Shown one piece after another: positions 6,027 to 7,285 of a stretch of DNA of 7,285 nt. The position numbers and the translations under genes are program-made. Every line of letters starts with the position of its first letter. Positions within the stretch are counted from its first letter, which is position 1. This DNA comes from Fimbriimonadaceae bacterium. GTDB lineage: Bacteria > Armatimonadota > Fimbriimonadia > Fimbriimonadales > Fimbriimonadaceae. Under the pieces are notes generated by a model. It did not search any database, was not told the DNA's origin, and worked only from the letters and a program-made list of their open reading frames with translations. The stretch is taken from the NCBI GenBank assembly GCA_019454665.1, contig JACFNW010000104.1, positions 1-7,285 of the forward strand, in the 5' to 3' direction.

Positions 6027-7285
6027 ATGGCGCGAATCAAAACCCTGACCAGTGTAAGCGGCCTCCTTCTGGCCGGGGCGTTGTCGGGCCAAACCCTCGA
6101 TCCCTACTTCAGCGGCCAATACACGCTGGCCAACCTTGGCGGTGTTCCTGGCACCCCGGGCAGCCTGTCCGGACTCATCTTCGACCCCCAGAACCCCGAC
6201 TTTCTGTTCGTCGGCGTCAACTCGAACCTGCCCGAAGGCGCGCTTCACTGCATCCAAGTCGCACGCGATGCCACAGGACGAATCGTCGGCTTCAACGGTC
6301 GTTCCGTTCAGCGCAGCATCGCCCCGCAGATCGACGGGGGCCTGTGCGTCGCGCCGAACGGCGTGCTGTTCTACGCGTGCTACCCCACCAACGAGATCGG
6401 CCAGATCACGCCCCAAAGCGTCGGTCCCTTGAAGACGTCGCGACTCGGCGCAGTGGGCATTGATGACTCTATCGGCGCTATTCGTTTCGTTCCGCCCGGA
6501 TTCCCCGGCGCAGGGCGCATGAAGCTGGTTTCCTACACCTCGGGTCAGTGGTACGACGTTCAAACGCAGCGCGACGGGACGAACGCCGGCACCTGGGACT
6601 TCGTCGGGTCTCAAGAAGTGACGGCTTCGACGATTACGGGCGGCGCAGGCAGTTTCTTCTATGTGGACCGCGCGCTTCCAAGGTTCGATCGGCCAAGCAT
6701 CCTGATGTCCGAGTTCGACTTTCGCAGCGTTTCGGCGTTCGAGGTCAACGCCGAGGGCGACCCCATCGTCTCCACGCGCAGGCCGTTCCTTCGCGACTTT
6801 CTGGGCGTTCAGGGGGGCACGGTCGACCCGGTGACGGGCGACTTCGTGTTCTCCTCGATGATCACCAACCAGATCCTGCTGGTGTCTAGGCCGACGTCTT
6901 CGATCCGCCTGAGCGGCACCGTCACGCTGCAGGACTACCAACGCGACCCCAAGGACAACATCGTCTCCGTGCAGTTCCGTCGCGTCTCGGATGGCGCGTT
7001 GTTCGAGACGCAGTCGGTTCGATTGCTGCAAGGCGGAGCGCTGCAGGTGGCCACCGGGCTGCTAGGCGACTTCGATGTGCGGGTGAAAGCGTCGCGATGG
7101 CTGTCCAAGACCGTCCGCGTGCGGCTGACTTCGGGCACCTCGATCGGCCATGCGTTCGACCTGATGAACGGCGACGTGAACGGCGACAACACCGTGAACA
7201 CGGCCGACTTCCTAAAGGTCCGTGCCGCGTTCGGCAGCAGGGCGGGCGACAGCAACTGGAACGCCAGCGCCGACCTCAACGGCGA
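6027..7285 (+). CDS. Secreted protein with C-terminal dockerin-like module (3' partial)
   Basis: The frame is open from the ATG at 6027 to the right edge, giving 419 full codons with no stop, so the end is missing. Residues 1-21 form a signal peptide (R3, K5, hydrophobic 7-19, cleavage near S20-Q22). Residues about 30-290 are beta-rich with spaced 'GLIFDPQNPDFLFVGV', 'GLCVAPNGVLFYA' and 'GTVDPVTGDFVFSS' motifs, each a hydrophobic strand around a D-P or A-P-N-G turn. This suggests a beta-propeller, but no named family. Residues 292-378 are a beta module opening 'IRLSGTV', like the one in the RCC1 protein at the left edge. A first EF-hand loop follows with D383, N385, D387, T389 and D394; a second ('ADLNGD') is cut by the edge. 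The function is unknown and the protein is probably extracellular. It is transcribed divergently from nagA. No Shine-Dalgarno sequence precedes the ATG; TATGGT lies 8 nt upstream. Confidence 0.87.
   Translation, partial: MARIKTLTSVSGLLLAGALSGQTLDPYFSGQYTLANLGGVPGTPGSLSGLIFDPQNPDFLFVGVNSNLPEGALHCIQVARDATGRIVGFNGRSVQRSIAPQIDGGLCVAPNGVLFYACYPTNEIGQITPQSVGPLKTSRLGAVGIDDSIGAIRFVPPGFPGAGRMKLVSYTSGQWYDVQTQRDGTNAGTWDFVGSQEVTASTITGGAGSFFYVDRALPRFDRPSILMSEFDFRSVSAFEVNAEGDPIVSTRRPFLRDFLGVQGGTVDPVTGDFVFSSMITNQILLVSRPTSSIRLSGTVTLQDYQRDPKDNIVSVQFRRVSDGALFETQSVRLLQGGALQVATGLLGDFDVRVKASRWLSKTVRVRLTSGTSIGHAFDLMNGDVNGDNTVNTADFLKVRAAFGSRAGDSNWNASADLNG
7257..7285 (+). repeat. Dispersed repeat, copy 2 (dockerin-module coding)
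   Basis: Second copy of the 769-797 segment, encoding 'WNASADLNG' plus a partial codon and running to the right edge, so the full repeat length is unknown. The two differences are one missense change (Asn to Ser) and one synonymous change (CTG to CTC). Confidence 0.6.

Noticed and set aside
4694..6040. 448-codon open frame on the minus strand in another frame over nagA
   Set aside because: It overlaps the whole nagA gene, which has intact catalytic motifs; the alternative frame is Arg/Gly/His-rich and resembles nothing.
6018..7031. 337-codon minus-strand frame opposite the secreted-protein gene
   Set aside because: The plus strand has a signal peptide and dockerin loop in frame; the minus frame has no motif and is a shadow.
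1..7285. New defence system, mobile element, CRISPR or RNA gene
   Set aside because: No nuclease, transposase, integrase, repeat array, tRNA or rRNA pattern was seen; the genes look like wall metabolism, unknown enzymes and secreted surface proteins.

Overview
The window is GC-rich, densely coding bacterial DNA with no RNA genes, insertion sequences or CRISPR arrays that I can see. It probably comes from an Armatimonadota-like organism, perhaps Fimbriimonadia. That placement is inferred from the style of its secreted proteins (a beta-rich 'SGTV' module followed by a C-terminal dockerin-like EF-hand pair) and from the lack of Shine-Dalgarno sequences. It rests on recognition, not on a marker gene.

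Layout: a plus-strand RCC1-repeat secreted protein, cut by the left edge, ends at 861. Four minus-strand genes then fill 865-5940. In transcription order (right to left) they are a NagA-type N-acetylglucosamine-6-phosphate deacetylase (4879-5940), an exported multidomain N-acetylmuramoyl-L-alanine amidase (2971-4794), a DUF1015 protein (1668-2936) and a PhnP-like metallo-beta-lactamase-fold hydrolase (865-1671). An 86-bp divergent spacer (5941-6026) separates nagA from a second plus-strand secreted protein (6027 to the right edge), also incomplete. The two plus-strand proteins end in the same type of module, so the four-gene cluster lies between two members of one secreted-protein family.

How the genes may work together: the exported amidase cuts the stem peptide from peptidoglycan, and NagA deacetylates GlcNAc-6-P, an intermediate of amino-sugar recovery. 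This suggests cell-wall turnover or scavenging. The DUF1015 and MBL-fold genes overlap by an ATGA and are almost certainly co-translated, but their substrates are unknown. No sugar kinase, transporter or NagB is present to complete a pathway.

The points most worth a second look are the amidase's unassigned C-terminal region of about 165 residues, the coupled DUF1015/MBL pair, the TA-starting hexamer exactly 8 nt upstream of four start codons (suggesting leaderless transcripts), and the shared dockerin cassette. I found no convincing evidence of a new defence system or mobile element.
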